A stretch of DNA of 64,000 nt. Source: Oligoflexus sp. GTDB lineage: Bacteria; Bdellovibrionota_B; Oligoflexia; Oligoflexales; Oligoflexaceae. Both the position numbers and the translations under genes were made by a program. The notes under the pieces were generated by a model. It was given only the letters and a program-made list of their open reading frames with translations, ran no database searches and was not told the origin of the DNA. Numbering within the stretch: the first letter of the stretch is position 1; every line of letters begins with the position of its first letter. This document shows, piece after piece, positions 42,479-52,594 of this stretch. Location of the stretch: the NCBI GenBank assembly GCA_014378195.1, contig JACMOC010000003.1, positions 1 to 64,000 on the forward strand. The letters are read 5' to 3'.

Positions 42479-43849
42479 ATGGATGACAAAATTCGTAAAG
42501 AGATTTCGAGGCGTAATCTCTTCCGTTACCTTGGCAATTCAGTCGTAATGCTGCCGTTCATGAGAACTCTTATGGAGACGCAGGCGTTCGGCGAAACAAC
42601 AAATAAACGAGCAGTTTTTTTCTACTATCCAGATGGCATCATTGAGTCGGCTTTTCATCCGACTTCCATAGGGACAGGCTTTGTTTTGCCAGGTATGACC
42701 GCTCCTTTGGGATCGGTTCAAGGCGATATTATCATGATCAAGGGGGTGGACTACAAAACCTCAAACAGTCATCAGGGTGGGGCGAATTACGCCCTCACCG
42801 GTTGTGAAAACTCCATCACCAATGTTTCGATCGATACTTATCTCGGGAGCAAGTTTCCAAAAACAATACCTGCCTTGAGGCTCGGCGTCGCAACGCAGTA
42901 TGAAGGTGCGGATATTGCCAAAGCTTTGTCGTTCTCAGCCGTAACCGGTGGACAACCAACTCTGTCGCAAATAGAAGATAACCCAACCAAAGCATTTAAC
43001 GCTCTATTCGGTGGGAGCACCTCTTCCCCTTCACCAACATCGGGCGCAGCTACACCACCTGTCAAAGGTCTCTCCAACACGCTCAAAAAAAGTTTGCTTG
43101 ATGACAACCTTGAGCAGATCAAAGGCCTGCAGAGTAAACTCGGTACGCTCGAAAAGACCAAACTTGATCTCCACCTGGCGTCTATCCGCGAAATTGAGCG
43201 TCGACTCCAGTCAAGCACGACAAGTACCACGACGGCTAGTGCTCAATGCACAAAAACTATTTCTCAGACAAAAACCTTCGCAGTAAACGATACCAACTAT
43301 CCCAAGGCCTATTGGACGTCGGATGTGTTTGATGCCGTAGTTGATATGCAGACGCAGATTGCTATCCAGGCGATGGCCTGTGGCGTTACCAATGTCGTCC
43401 TTTTACAGATGTCACATTCGGTGTCTAACGCTCATTTTGCCAACGGAATGCCGTCGAGCACAGGGACTGATCATCATGATACCTCCCATTATAAAAACGG
43501 GAGTCTAGCCATGATCCATACCCAAAATCAAGCGTATATGATGACCAAATACGCCAATCTAATCAAAGGCATGAGCGCAATAAAAGAGGGTGATAAATCG
43601 CTACTTTATAATAGCGTTGCCCTCGCGTTTTCCGAACTCGGCGACAGTGATGATCACAAGTTTAAAAATATGGGACTCGTACTTGCTGGACAGGCCGGTG
43701 GCTACTTCAGGACAGGGCGATGCATTGATGGAACAGGAATGGTTCACAATAATTTGCTTGTTTCCATCCTGCAATCTATGGGTTTGTCTGACACCACTTT
43801 TGGTCGAACAGATGTGGCTGCGGGTGGCATTGATGCACTTAAAGGCTAG
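42479..43849 (+). CDS. DUF1552 protein with Tat-type signal
   Basis: 456 residues. The N-terminus SRRNLFRYLGNSVVMLPF is a twin-arginine-type signal. The rest matches DUF1552: AVFFYYPDGI, a His-rich NSHQGGANYALTG, MSHSVSNAHF and the DHHDTSHYKNG segment. This family almost always accompanies DUF1592-type genes. Folded export through Tat fits a metal- or cofactor-binding protein. AAGGAG precedes the ATG. Substrate unknown; the pair has been proposed to act in oxidation of polymers or sugars, without firm proof known to me. Confidence 0.88.
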   Translation: MDDKIRKEISRRNLFRYLGNSVVMLPFMRTLMETQAFGETTNKRAVFFYYPDGIIESAFHPTSIGTGFVLPGMTAPLGSVQGDIIMIKGVDYKTSNSHQGGANYALTGCENSITNVSIDTYLGSKFPKTIPALRLGVATQYEGADIAKALSFSAVTGGQPTLSQIEDNPTKAFNALFGGSTSSPSPTSGAATPPVKGLSNTLKKSLLDDNLEQIKGLQSKLGTLEKTKLDLHLASIREIERRLQSSTTSTTTASAQCTKTISQTKTFAVNDTNYPKAYWTSDVFDAVVDMQTQIAIQAMACGVTNVVLLQMSHSVSNAHFANGMPSSTGTDHHDTSHYKNGSLAMIHTQNQAYMMTKYANLIKGMSAIKEGDKSLLYNSVALAFSELGDSDDHKFKNMGLVLAGQAGGYFRTGRCIDGTGMVHNNLLVSILQSMGLSDTTFGRTDVAAGGIDALKG

Positions 43850-44036
43850 GCTTGCCTGTACTTTTTAATCATTCTCCCAGGAATATAGTTTAAATTTATT
43901 TTCATGTTCTCTAAACATCTGATATGAATGACAGCCCTTAACTCGCATTTTCAGCATAGTGCGCATCATTGTTAAACGATGGAATACAGAGGACGGCTGA
44001 TTTTAGGATTGCTCATTCGCAATCAGGAAAGAGTCC

Positions 44037-45443
44037 ATGAGAAAAATATCGATTATGAGCCATCCTCCGTTTGAATTCAGAATCAAATGGCAAAGATTTG
44101 AAAGGCAAGTTCGTAGGGTCTTCGCTTTTCGCCGAAAGAATTTTGCGAAGGATTCACTGCGTTATAGAATCTTGCAGAGTTGCACAGCAGAGTTGCTAAG
44201 CAATAGCGACGGCATGGCCATTCTCAAAAACATCGTGCATCATCTCGTTCCGGAAATGGGCGATTGGTGTCTGGTCAACCTTGCAACAGCAAATGGTGGT
44301 CTCAGCCGACATTCCGAGGCTCGGAGCATGAGCCTAAAGAAGAGCCTTGCCCTCGACGAGATTCGGCTGCGCTTTCCGCCTAATCCAATGGCAAAAGGCG
44401 GCTTGGCCGAAGTGATCCGGACCGGTAAATCACAGCTCGTTTCAGTGATGCCTGACGATTTTTTTGCTTCAAATTCGACCAATTCTGATTATCGTACACT
44501 CTGGGCAAGTCTCGGAATCGTTTCTTATATCGGCGTGCCCATCATCCTGCGAGGGCAGGTCTACGGAGCTATCGCGATCGACTCGCTCACGCCTGCTCGA
44601 CACTATGATCATTCCGATCAGCTCTTTCTCGAAGAGATCGCCAGCCTTATGGGCTTGGCTTTGGAAAGGGTAAAACTCCTTCGAGAGGCCAACGAAGCCA
44701 ATCAACAGAAGGATCAATTCCTGGCTATGCTTTCGCATGAACTGAGAACGCCGATCAGCGCTGTTCTCGGCTGGTCGCAGCTTCTCCTGCAAAAACCGCG
44801 GAACCCTAAATTAGATGAGTTCAAGGCCCTCGAAGTGATCGAGAGGAGTGCGCGGCAACAGAAAGCCTTAGTCGACGATATTCTTGATTTGTCGCTCGTC
44901 ACCTTGGGCCGTTTGCGTCTCGTTACCAGCCAGGTGGATCTCAATCAGATTATTCAAACGACACTCGATTCCGCAATTATTCAGGCCGAAGACAAACAGA
45001 TCGGTATTGTATTTCAAAGGGATTTGGATCAGGCCTCCATCATCGGAGATGCCTCAAGGCTTCGACAGGTGCTAAGCAATGTAGTCAACAATGCGATCAA
45101 GTTCACACCCGCGGGGGGGCGTATCAACATCGATCTTATGAGATCGATCGATGAATATTCGATTCGTATTACGGATTCGGGCATAGGTATCGACCCTCAG
45201 TTCTTGCCTGTTATCTTCGATCGCTTTCGACAGGTCAATGATTCCATCAGTCGATCCTATGGTGGAATGGGACTCGGACTCGCACTTGTGGATCATATCG
45301 TGCGCTTGCATGGAGGAAAAGTGTGGGCTGAGAGCAAGGGTGAGGGGGCCGGTACGAGCGTCGTAATCGTGCTCAAGCATTTACCATGTCCGCATTCAAC
45401 TGCTGATGGTCTCACTTTTGAACACCTCAACTCAAGTCTTTGA
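44037..45443 (+). CDS. Soluble GAF-domain histidine kinase
   Basis: 468 residues without membrane spans. A GAF domain (about 50-215, with SLGIVSYIGVPIILRGQVYGAIAID) precedes a phosphoacceptor domain (AMLSHELRTPISAVLGW) and an ATPase domain (NNAIKFTPAGG, DSGIGIDPQFLPVIFDRF, GGMGLGLALVDHIV). No receiver gene is adjacent, so it is an orphan kinase. It lies 187 bp after the DUF1552 gene on the same strand, but a promoter in between is likely. GGAAAGAG precedes the ATG. Confidence 0.9.
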   Translation: MRKISIMSHPPFEFRIKWQRFERQVRRVFAFRRKNFAKDSLRYRILQSCTAELLSNSDGMAILKNIVHHLVPEMGDWCLVNLATANGGLSRHSEARSMSLKKSLALDEIRLRFPPNPMAKGGLAEVIRTGKSQLVSVMPDDFFASNSTNSDYRTLWASLGIVSYIGVPIILRGQVYGAIAIDSLTPARHYDHSDQLFLEEIASLMGLALERVKLLREANEANQQKDQFLAMLSHELRTPISAVLGWSQLLLQKPRNPKLDEFKALEVIERSARQQKALVDDILDLSLVTLGRLRLVTSQVDLNQIIQTTLDSAIIQAEDKQIGIVFQRDLDQASIIGDASRLRQVLSNVVNNAIKFTPAGGRINIDLMRSIDEYSIRITDSGIGIDPQFLPVIFDRFRQVNDSISRSYGGMGLGLALVDHIVRLHGGKVWAESKGEGAGTSVVIVLKHLPCPHSTADGLTFEHLNSSL

Positions 45444-45560
45444 AGGCCAGTAGAAACCTATAAAACACCGGTCGAACACCAAAATCCTATGGAACAATTC
45501 GCAACCTTTTGCAAGTTGCTGCGGCTATAAATGGAAAATTTATAAAACCTAACTCCCATA

Positions 45561-45598
45561 CAAAAAGCCCCGAACACAAAGTTCAGGGCTTTCATTTT
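45561..45598. terminator. Bidirectional terminator between GAF kinase and greA
   Basis: AAAAGCCCCGAAC (45562-45574) pairs with GTTCAGGGCTTT (45581-45592) with one mismatch, flanked by an A run and a T run. Serves convergent genes. Confidence 0.8.
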
Positions 45599-45612
45599 TC
45601 ATAACGTCAGAC

Positions 45613-46092
45613 TTACTTGTACTCAACCTTGACGATCGAGTATTCCTTGATACCTTTAGGAACACGAAACTCGAGGTTATCGCCCGCTTTGCGACCCATC
45701 AGGGCCTTGCTCAACGGTGAACCCATCGAGATGCGGTTGGCATTGATATCAGCTTCGAGGTCGCCCACGATGTGATAGGTCTTGGCATCACCCGACTCTT
45801 CGTCGATCACACTTACGTAAGCGCCAAACTTAATAACCCCGGTTGTCTCTTGCGAGAAATCGAGAATATTGGCGCGTGCAATTTGATCGTCGAGCATCTG
45901 GATGCGACCTTCAACGAAAGACTGCTTTTCGCGAGCGGCATGATACTCAGCGTTTTCCTTGAGATCGCCGTGCGCGCGCGCTTCGGAAATCTCCTGGATA
46001 ATTTTAGGACGCTCAACGGCCTTGAGATTGTCGAGCTCTTCTTTAAGTCTCTTATATCCCTCAGGCGTGAAAGGGATCATTTCTGCGGCCAT
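45613..46092 (-). CDS. greA: Transcription elongation factor GreA
   Basis: 159 residues from the ATG at 46092 (GAGG 6 nt upstream; the TTG at 46104 is a worse start). An N-terminal coiled-coil ([42 protein letters not shown] region, with the acidic tip DLKENAEY) and the C-terminal FKBP-like domain ([14 protein letters not shown]). It stimulates RNA cleavage in backtracked RNA polymerase. Last gene of the M48-barrel-greA unit; its ribosome site overlaps the stop of the barrel gene. Confidence 0.95.
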   Translation of the reverse strand: MAAEMIPFTPEGYKRLKEELDNLKAVERPKIIQEISEARAHGDLKENAEYHAAREKQSFVEGRIQMLDDQIARANILDFSQETTGVIKFGAYVSVIDEESGDAKTYHIVGDLEADINANRISMGSPLSKALMGRKAGDNLEFRVPKGIKEYSIVKVEYK

Positions 46093-46100
46093 TTGCCACC

Positions 46101-47438
46101 TCAAAAACTGTGTGTTGCCGAAATTGCGAATGTGTATGACAGAGCTTCCACGGACTGGATCGTAGCATCACCCGTTTTTTGAGCTTTACCACTACCTGTC
46201 TGCAAAACAACCCCTCCGGCGACTTGGCTATTTGGTTGAACCCACCCTCCGAACAAGCTGTAGCCCATATAGTCGATATGGTCTGGTTGGCCTGATTTGC
46301 CATCTTGTACTTTGGGACGGGCGTCATAATTAGTAAAGAGTCCGGCCCTAATCGGTATCGAGGGAGTTATATAATATTCCGCGCCCGTTGCAAAGTTTGT
46401 TACTGCATCGCGGTGGTAATTATCTGAAATGGCAGCGGTATAATGAATCGTGTCAAAGGTCCAGAGGAGGGTGCTCGAGGGAAACCAGGCGACTCCGCCC
46501 CGGATTTCGGACGGCAGCGTCTTCAATGGGTCTTTAATATTCTGATTCGTAAACTGCGCATTCATAGGGGTCGTGGAGAAATGCAAGACATTGTCGAGCG
46601 CCGAGGCACCGCCGATATTAGTACGGCTATCGACCGCATATTCGAGTTTATCGGTGATCAGCTTACGAATCTTGGTGGTCAAACCGAAGGACCAACTGCC
46701 CGTCGCCAACTGTGCACCCAGGTTGAATTCCATTGCCGTGCTGCCGAGGTGAAAACGCGTATTTTGCTCAAGGAAAGCCTGGTCCACAAAGCCATTCCCT
46801 GTACAGACTGGCCAGTTGGGTCGACTCGCTGATGCAACCGGAACACAGGTCAGGCCGCTTTTGTATTTTACGTCCTGATACTCTTGCGTCAGTTCATCGA
46901 TCATGAGGTAACTTAACCCAGCTCCAATTGACAGATTGCCAAGGACGCGTTTGGCAGCGGCAAAGCCGATCCCGGTCGTGGAGCCTCGGACGTTTGCAGT
47001 CCTGTGGAACCGCTCCAGGCTCCCGTAATTTTCTATCGTGTCGTTCTGATCTTTGAGTTCGGAATCGTTGGCAAAAAGACCGAAAGCAACTGCGAGTCCA
47101 GGCATCACGTTATCGAGTTTCTGCAACCCACCAAAAAACGGCGCGAGCGTTCCGCTGCTTTTTTCGGTGAAATCCTGATTGCCGATGGTTTTTTTGTAGG
47201 TCACTTTTCTTTGGTAAAAAGCATTCGCCGAACCTGAGAGATCGTTGCTCAGCGCAAACCCAAGACCCGCAGGGTTATAGACGAGAGCCGAGGCATCGTC
47301 TGCAACCGCCGTAAAGGCTCCGCCGAGTCCCATCGCCCGTTCACCAACGACAAGATTTGAATAGTGAAATTGGTCAGCCTGAGCGGTGAGCCCATGCATT
47401 GCCAAAGCCCATAAAGCAACACGTGTAATTCGGTTCAT
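46101..47438 (-). CDS. Outer-membrane beta-barrel protein, FadL/OmpP1-like
   Basis: 445 residues. Signal peptide ([14 protein letters not shown]), then the FadL/OmpP1 pattern [30 protein letters not shown] (read in parts), many alternating strands, and a C-terminal Phe (SATHSF) as expected for BAM recognition. FadL proteins take up long-chain fatty acids and hydrophobic compounds. It starts 3 nt after the M48 gene and is directly followed by greA. Substrate unknown. Confidence 0.83.
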   Translation of the reverse strand: MNRITRVALWALAMHGLTAQADQFHYSNLVVGERAMGLGGAFTAVADDASALVYNPAGLGFALSNDLSGSANAFYQRKVTYKKTIGNQDFTEKSSGTLAPFFGGLQKLDNVMPGLAVAFGLFANDSELKDQNDTIENYGSLERFHRTANVRGSTTGIGFAAAKRVLGNLSIGAGLSYLMIDELTQEYQDVKYKSGLTCVPVASASRPNWPVCTGNGFVDQAFLEQNTRFHLGSTAMEFNLGAQLATGSWSFGLTTKIRKLITDKLEYAVDSRTNIGGASALDNVLHFSTTPMNAQFTNQNIKDPLKTLPSEIRGGVAWFPSSTLLWTFDTIHYTAAISDNYHRDAVTNFATGAEYYITPSIPIRAGLFTNYDARPKVQDGKSGQPDHIDYMGYSLFGGWVQPNSQVAGGVVLQTGSGKAQKTGDATIQSVEALSYTFAISATHSF

Positions 47439-47441
47439 CTC

Positions 47442-48512
47442 TCAATCCTTTCCGAGATCAGGTGCAGAATCATTTTTGTCGTTTTCTTGTTCTTGTTCAG
47501 CCGTTACGCCTTTGATGCGTTCTTTAATTGCGAGATAACGTTTCCGGCCCTTTGCTCCGACGATCGCATTGGCTTTCATCGCCTTCAAAACCTCTTTTAT
47601 GTTCAGGATCCGATCGGGAATAGGAGGATGCGTCTTGTCCAAAGTTGAGACTGCTTTTTCCGTATCTTTTGGCTTTTGCATGCAGTAGTTGGCATTATGT
47701 CCACGCGCTGTCTCGATGCGGCAGAGGAAGTTGATCAGGGCGCGCGAGTTGTATCCGGCGTTGATCGCATACCGAGTGCCTTCGCGGTCAGCTTCATATT
47801 CGAGATTGGCGCCCAATCCTTTTTCGGTGATGAGCGACATCCCTGCGCGCGCGGCCTGAATAATATTGAGGCCGGCCGAGTTCCCTGTGAGATAACGCGC
47901 GACCAGAGAGCCGACAGCTGATTCCTCGGGATCTGGTCTTTTCCGGGCTTTCATCTCTTCCGGAAGATCGTTGAATTTAGTTGCTTGATCGCCGGTCTTT
48001 TTCAACTCATCGGCGCTCATTTTCGCGAGGGCATTGAACATGTGTTTTTTGCCAACGTGGGCGATCTCGTGGCCCAGGACATGGGCGAGTTCAGCCTCGT
48101 TGCTTGCATTTTTCAAGGCTCCGAGCGAAACGAGTATGTATCCACCTGGACAGGCGAAGGCATTCACTTCGTCGGAGTAATAAACTTCAAACATATAACG
48201 CCGCTCAGGAAAGTCCGAGTACCGCCCCACTAACGCCCCCACTTCATTCACATAGCGAACGAGTTTTTCATCGGGGTAAGCGCCGTAGAATTTGATGAGT
48301 CGGCCGGCCATATTCCGCCCGACTTCCATCTCAGCCGCAGCGTCATCGACCTTTTTCTGTTCCTCGGGCGACAGTTTGCTGGGCGCTGCCGCGGCGACTG
48401 TCGAGGAGTCCTTGGCTTGTTCCTGCGTTGAGGAGCAACTTGAAAGATAAGGTGCAAACATAACAGCAAAACAAAAACACGCAGACGTAAACGCGCGCTC
48501 TTTGATGAGCAT
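47442..48512 (-). CDS. M48-family metalloprotease lipoprotein
   Basis: 356 residues from the ATG at 48512 (AGGAG 8 nt upstream); the longer frame from 48587 would bury the signal. Lipobox YLSSC (C26), then a peptidase domain with H148/E149/H152 (LGHEIAHVGKKH) and the third ligand region LEYEADREGTRYAINAGY. Periplasmic zinc peptidase like YcaL/BepA. Probably in quality control of outer-membrane proteins such as the adjacent barrel; that link is inference from order and spacing. Confidence 0.9.
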   Translation of the reverse strand: MLIKERAFTSACFCFAVMFAPYLSSCSSTQEQAKDSSTVAAAAPSKLSPEEQKKVDDAAAEMEVGRNMAGRLIKFYGAYPDEKLVRYVNEVGALVGRYSDFPERRYMFEVYYSDEVNAFACPGGYILVSLGALKNASNEAELAHVLGHEIAHVGKKHMFNALAKMSADELKKTGDQATKFNDLPEEMKARKRPDPEESAVGSLVARYLTGNSAGLNIIQAARAGMSLITEKGLGANLEYEADREGTRYAINAGYNSRALINFLCRIETARGHNANYCMQKPKDTEKAVSTLDKTHPPIPDRILNIKEVLKAMKANAIVGAKGRKRYLAIKERIKGVTAEQEQENDKNDSAPDLGKD

Positions 48513-48779
48513 GAGACCGGCTCCTGCTAGCAGATGGCAAAAGGTACCTGACGATTGTACCAAAATAGGCGAGGCAAAAAAGCACAAGAACAGTCAAAGG
48601 TGCAGATAGTTAAAATGATTGGGCTCTAAAACAAATCGACTATCAAATTTTTATGCGGAAACATCCGGATATCAGACAATAATATTCCGATGTTTTGGAT
48701 TGTGCACACATTCAAGGGTGTTAGGAGAGCCCACTTGGGGAAATCGTGCAAACTCTTGGATTTACTCTTGGGTTTGTTT

Positions 48780-48834
48780 GCATATTCGTGTAACTATGCG
48801 AGTGTTATAGTTATTTATGCATATTTAACGCATA
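48780..48834 (+). promoter_or_regulatory. Paired ArgR-like operator upstream of argR
   Basis: Two similar dyads: GCATA (48780-48784) with TATGC (48795-48799), and TATGC (48816-48820) with GCATA (48830-48834); both contain TGCATATT. TATAGT at 48806-48811 lies between them and matches a -10 box in five of six positions. ATGCAT-type AT-rich boxes fit ArgR autoregulation of the following argR-argG-argH genes. A clear -35 box was not found. Confidence 0.55.
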
Positions 48835-48846
48835 CAAGGTGTTTCG

Positions 48847-49266
48847 ATGTCTGAGCAAAATCGCTTGAGTGTTATCGCTGATGTCATAAGGAGTAATCGG
48901 GTCGGAAATCAGTACGAACTCAAAGAACTTTTGACTGGCAAAGGGTTTGATACCACGCAGTCAAGCATCTCGCGTGACCTAAAAAAGCTCGGCGTGGTCA
49001 AGGTCGATGGTCATTACAAAACACCGAGTATTGCGCCTGGCGAGTCGACCAAAGTGGATCGACTCGATGCAACCACCGCGGGCGACAACCTCATCGTCCT
49101 CAAGACAGGACCGGGTAACGCCAATCGCGCAGGATTCATCATCGACCGATCGGCTATCCCCGGCATACTCGGGACTATCGCCGGCGACGATACCATATTC
49201 GTAGCGGTGGCGAATCGTCACCAGCAGGCCAAAGTTTTACGCAAAATATTCTCCTTGTTTGACTAA
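48847..49266 (+). CDS. argR: Arginine repressor
   Basis: 139 residues. N-terminal winged helix with [16 protein letters not shown], the ArgR DNA-contact helix, and a C-terminal hexamerisation/arginine-binding domain with [15 protein letters not shown] and [12 protein letters not shown]. Arginine-dependent repressor, in the same direction as argG, 26 nt before it. Paired dyads upstream suggest it controls its own promoter and hence the operon. Confidence 0.95.
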   Translation: MSEQNRLSVIADVIRSNRVGNQYELKELLTGKGFDTTQSSISRDLKKLGVVKVDGHYKTPSIAPGESTKVDRLDATTAGDNLIVLKTGPGNANRAGFIIDRSAIPGILGTIAGDDTIFVAVANRHQQAKVLRKIFSLFD

Positions 49267-49292
49267 TCGCTCGCACCGAAAAAGGGTATTCC

Positions 49293-50486
49293 ATGCAAGA
49301 TGTTAAGAAGATTGTTCTCGCTTACTCCGGTGGTCTTGATACGTCGGTCATGTCAAAATGGATCAAAGAAACTTATAAATGTGAAGTGATCGCGTTTACA
49401 GCTGACATCGGTCAGGGTGCTGAGCTCACAGGCCTTAGAGAGAAAGCCCTAAGCACAGGATGCTCGTCGATTTTCATCGAAGATCTCAAAGATGAATTTG
49501 TACGGGATTATGTATTTTACGCGATTAAAGCCAAGGCTGTTTACGAGGGTCACTATCTCCTCGGGACCTCCGTCGCACGTCCGGTGATCGCCAAACGCCA
49601 AATCGAAATCGCCCAGCAAGTTGGTGCGGATGCGGTAGCGCACGGCGCGACGGGTAAAGGTAACGATCAGGTTCGTTTTGAACTCACATATTATAGTCTC
49701 AAGCCCGACATCAAAGTGATCGCCCCTTGGCGAACCTGGCCTCTGAAGTCCCGCACCGATTGCATAAACTACGCAAAAGAACACAACATCCCGGTGACGG
49801 CGACGGCGACCAAGCCTTATTCGATGGACGCTAACCTCATGCATGTGAGTTACGAGGGAGGCATATTGGAAGACCCGTGGTCCGCGCCGCCCGAAGATAT
49901 TTTTACGCTTACCAAAGCGCTTGAGAACACGCCGAATACCCCGACCGTGATCACGGTTTCGTTTGCCAACGGAGTCCCGGTCGCGCTGGATGGCGAAGCC
50001 TTCTCTCCGGTGGGTCTTTTAACGAAGCTCAATGAGATTGCTGGCGAACACGGCATCGGACGCGTTGATGTTGTCGAAAACCGTTTCGTCGGCATGAAGT
50101 CGCGCGGTGTTTATGAAACGCCTGGCGTCACGGTTCTGCATCAGGCTCATAGAGCTTTGGAAACGATTACGCTTGACCGTGAAGTGATGCGTCTTCGTGA
50201 TGGTTTGTCCATAAAAATTGCGGAAATGATTTATAACGGTTTTTGGTTTGCTCCAGAATTCCAAGCCATTCGCGGCATGATCGAAGGCATGATGCATACG
50301 GTTAATGGCGATGTGAAGCTCCGCCTGTTCAAAGGCAACGTGACGACCTTAGGCCGTCGCTCACCCAATTCACTTTATAATGAGCAGCTGGCAACCTTCG
50401 AGGCCGATCAGGTTTACAACCAGGCCGATGCCGAAGGTTTCATTAAACTCAATGCACTGCGTCTCCGCATGAGGCCAAATGGATGA
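49293..50486 (+). CDS. argG: Argininosuccinate synthase
   Basis: 397 residues. It joins citrulline and aspartate with ATP. The pyrophosphatase motif [10 protein letters not shown] begins the protein, followed by [13 protein letters not shown] and the citrulline-binding region. It overlaps argH by 4 nt (ATGA). Second gene of argR-argG-argH. Confidence 0.96.
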   Translation: MQDVKKIVLAYSGGLDTSVMSKWIKETYKCEVIAFTADIGQGAELTGLREKALSTGCSSIFIEDLKDEFVRDYVFYAIKAKAVYEGHYLLGTSVARPVIAKRQIEIAQQVGADAVAHGATGKGNDQVRFELTYYSLKPDIKVIAPWRTWPLKSRTDCINYAKEHNIPVTATATKPYSMDANLMHVSYEGGILEDPWSAPPEDIFTLTKALENTPNTPTVITVSFANGVPVALDGEAFSPVGLLTKLNEIAGEHGIGRVDVVENRFVGMKSRGVYETPGVTVLHQAHRALETITLDREVMRLRDGLSIKIAEMIYNGFWFAPEFQAIRGMIEGMMHTVNGDVKLRLFKGNVTTLGRRSPNSLYNEQLATFEADQVYNQADAEGFIKLNALRLRMRPNG

Positions 50487-51877
50487 AATCTCTCGGCGGT
50501 ACCTCCAATCCTGCTTCGGACCGGCAGGATGATTTCTTTTTTCATTTCAACGCGTCTTTTCGCTTCGACGTTCGTCTCGCGGAAGTGGACGTAATCGGCA
50601 GCATGGCTTACGCGCGGGGTCTTGCGCGTTGCCGCATATTTAACGAAACCGAACTTACGACTGTCCTTGTTGGGCTTGATAACATTCTTCAGAAGCTTCG
50701 CCAAGACCCAGCATGGCTTAAGAGCCAACTGGCTCTTGGCTATGAGGATGTGCATGCTTGGGTGGAAATCGAACTGACAAAAAGCGTCGGAGACTTGGGG
50801 AAACGCCTTCATACCGGCCGTAGCCGCAATGATCAGGTCGCAACGGATTTGCGACTGTATTTGCGCGATGCCATCGACCGTACTCAGCAGGCGATAGCCT
50901 CGCTGCAGGATGCACTGCTGAAAAAGGCTGAAGCTCATCCGCAGGTGGTCATGCCTGGGTATACGCATATGCAGAAGGCCCAACCGATTTTGTTTGCGCA
51001 TTATCTCCTTTCTTATTATGAAATGTTGAAACGTGATATTCAGCGGCTGAAAGATTGTCGTAAACGGGTCAATATCATGCCTCTTGGGTCGGGTGCTTTG
51101 GCCGGCAACAGTCTTTCTATCGATCGCGAGGCTTTGGCGAGGGATCTTGGCTTTGACGGAATAACGGCGAATTCTCTCGATGCAACATCGGATCGGGATT
51201 TTGCGATGGAATATCTTTCCGTGGCATCGATATCTATGATGCATCTCAGTCGCCTTGCCGAAGATCTTATCCTCTATTGCTCAGACGAATTTCGTTTTGT
51301 ACGCATGGGTGATCAGGTATCAACCGGCTCGTCTCTTATGCCGCAGAAGAAAAACCCAGATGCCCTCGAGCTTATACGAGGCAAAACAGGCCGGACCTAC
51401 GGCAACCTCATGACTTTGCTCACCGTCATGAAAGGTCTTCCGTCGTGTTACAACAAAGACATGCAGGAAGATAAGGAAGCTCTTTTTGATAGCATCGATA
51501 CCTGGGGGTTGAGTCTCAAAGTGATGAAGCTTGTGATTGATACACTTACGCTTCATCCTGAGGCTATGCTGCGAGAGGCCCACAAAGGCTATATGAATGC
51601 GACAGATCTAGCCGACTATTATGTGGGCAAAGGCCTTCCGTTTCGCGAATCCCATCAAGTCGTTAGCGCTATCGTAAAACATGCAATGGAAAAAGGTCTC
51701 AGTCTCAATGAGCTCCCATTGGATGACTACTGCAGATTTTATGAAGGAACTGACGACGACGTTTATCGCGCCGTGTCACTGGAAAGTGTACTAAGCAAAA
51801 AAGCCAGTTTGGGCGGCACTGCCCCTGAACGCGTTAAAGAGGCTCTGCGCGTCGCGCGTCAAGATATCAGAAACTAA
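50483..51877 (+). CDS. argH: Argininosuccinate lyase
   Basis: 464 residues. It releases arginine and fumarate. Fumarase-superfamily signature [12 protein letters not shown] (the catalytic Ser loop), plus [15 protein letters not shown] near residue 110. Last gene of the arginine unit. An 8-bp inverted repeat (CGATAATA/TATTATCG at 51896-51926) lies after the stop, without a clear T run. Confidence 0.96.
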   Translation: MKSLGGTSNPASDRQDDFFFHFNASFRFDVRLAEVDVIGSMAYARGLARCRIFNETELTTVLVGLDNILQKLRQDPAWLKSQLALGYEDVHAWVEIELTKSVGDLGKRLHTGRSRNDQVATDLRLYLRDAIDRTQQAIASLQDALLKKAEAHPQVVMPGYTHMQKAQPILFAHYLLSYYEMLKRDIQRLKDCRKRVNIMPLGSGALAGNSLSIDREALARDLGFDGITANSLDATSDRDFAMEYLSVASISMMHLSRLAEDLILYCSDEFRFVRMGDQVSTGSSLMPQKKNPDALELIRGKTGRTYGNLMTLLTVMKGLPSCYNKDMQEDKEALFDSIDTWGLSLKVMKLVIDTLTLHPEAMLREAHKGYMNATDLADYYVGKGLPFRESHQVVSAIVKHAMEKGLSLNELPLDDYCRFYEGTDDDVYRAVSLESVLSKKASLGGTAPERVKEALRVARQDIRN

Positions 51878-52062
51878 GCGCCATTCACGTTCTGGCGATA
51901 ATAAGCGGCCCGTCCGTATATTATCGTCGTATATTTGCTGTTTTTATCATGCTTTTAAAGCCTCTTTTAATTCCTAAATATTCAAACTTTTGTGGAATGT
52001 ATATATTTCGCAGCATAAACCTTCGGTGCTTGCTATCATGAACCCAGTGCACTCGGCCTAGG

Positions 52063-52103
52063 CAATTAAATTGTGCGCAATTTAATTTTAAAAATTTAAA
52101 TTG
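52063..52103 (+). promoter_or_regulatory. OhrR-type AT-rich operator dyads upstream of ohrR
   Basis: CAATTAAATTG (52063-52073) is an 11-nt dyad of the type reported for OhrR. It is the left part of AATTAAATTG-tgcg-CAATTTAATT, and CAATTTAA (52078-52085) also pairs with TTAAATTG (52096-52103). The cluster ends 7 nt before TATTAT (52110-52115), a likely -10 box, so binding would block the ohrR promoter. Confidence 0.65.
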
Positions 52104-52134
52104 TTTACATATTATCAGTAGATTAAGATAAAAA

Positions 52135-52581
52135 ATGAAAAAACAACAAGTGCAAGAGTTTAACTATCTCGATCAGCAGCCCTGCTTCAAACTTTACCTG
52201 GCTTCAAAGACGGTAATTCAAGCCTATGGGCCTTTACTAAAGTCGTTGGGACTTACTTATCCGCAGTATCTTGTTATGGTGGTGCTTTGGGAGACGGAAC
52301 CTTTAGCCGTGAAAGATCTCGGCGCTCGGCTTCATCTCGATTCAGGAACTTTATCGCCGCTCCTCAAAAAGCTGCAGGACAAAAAATTTGTCGAAAAAGA
52401 TCGTTCGAAAGATGATGAACGGAGTGTTCTCATCAGTCTGACCGCAGCAGGCCGTAAGCTGAAAGAAAAGGCCTACGGTGTTCAAAGCGACATTCGCGCT
52501 GGAATATGTCTTCACGATGAAAAGCTCAAAGAGCTGACCGAAATGTTGGACAGCTTCACGGAAGGGTTTCTGAATCGTTAA
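52135..52581 (+). CDS. ohrR: OhrR-type MarR-family peroxide regulator
   Basis: 148 residues. The N-terminus QQPCFKLYLASKTVIQAYGPLLKSLGLTYPQYLVMVVLWE (in parts) and LHLDSGTLSPLLKKLQ follow OhrR closely. The reactive Cys is C17; a second Cys near 123 (GICLHDEK) matches the two-Cys OhrR types. It represses ohr genes until oxidised by organic peroxides. No ohr peroxidase gene is adjacent, so it probably regulates itself and a remote target. Confidence 0.9.
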   Translation: MKKQQVQEFNYLDQQPCFKLYLASKTVIQAYGPLLKSLGLTYPQYLVMVVLWETEPLAVKDLGARLHLDSGTLSPLLKKLQDKKFVEKDRSKDDERSVLISLTAAGRKLKEKAYGVQSDIRAGICLHDEKLKELTEMLDSFTEGFLNR

Positions 52582-52594
52582 GCTGCGCCATGTA

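Noticed and set aside
41476-42489. 337-residue minus-strand frame over the DUF1592 gene
   Set aside because: The plus-strand gene has a lipobox, a heme motif and recognised domains; the antisense product has none.
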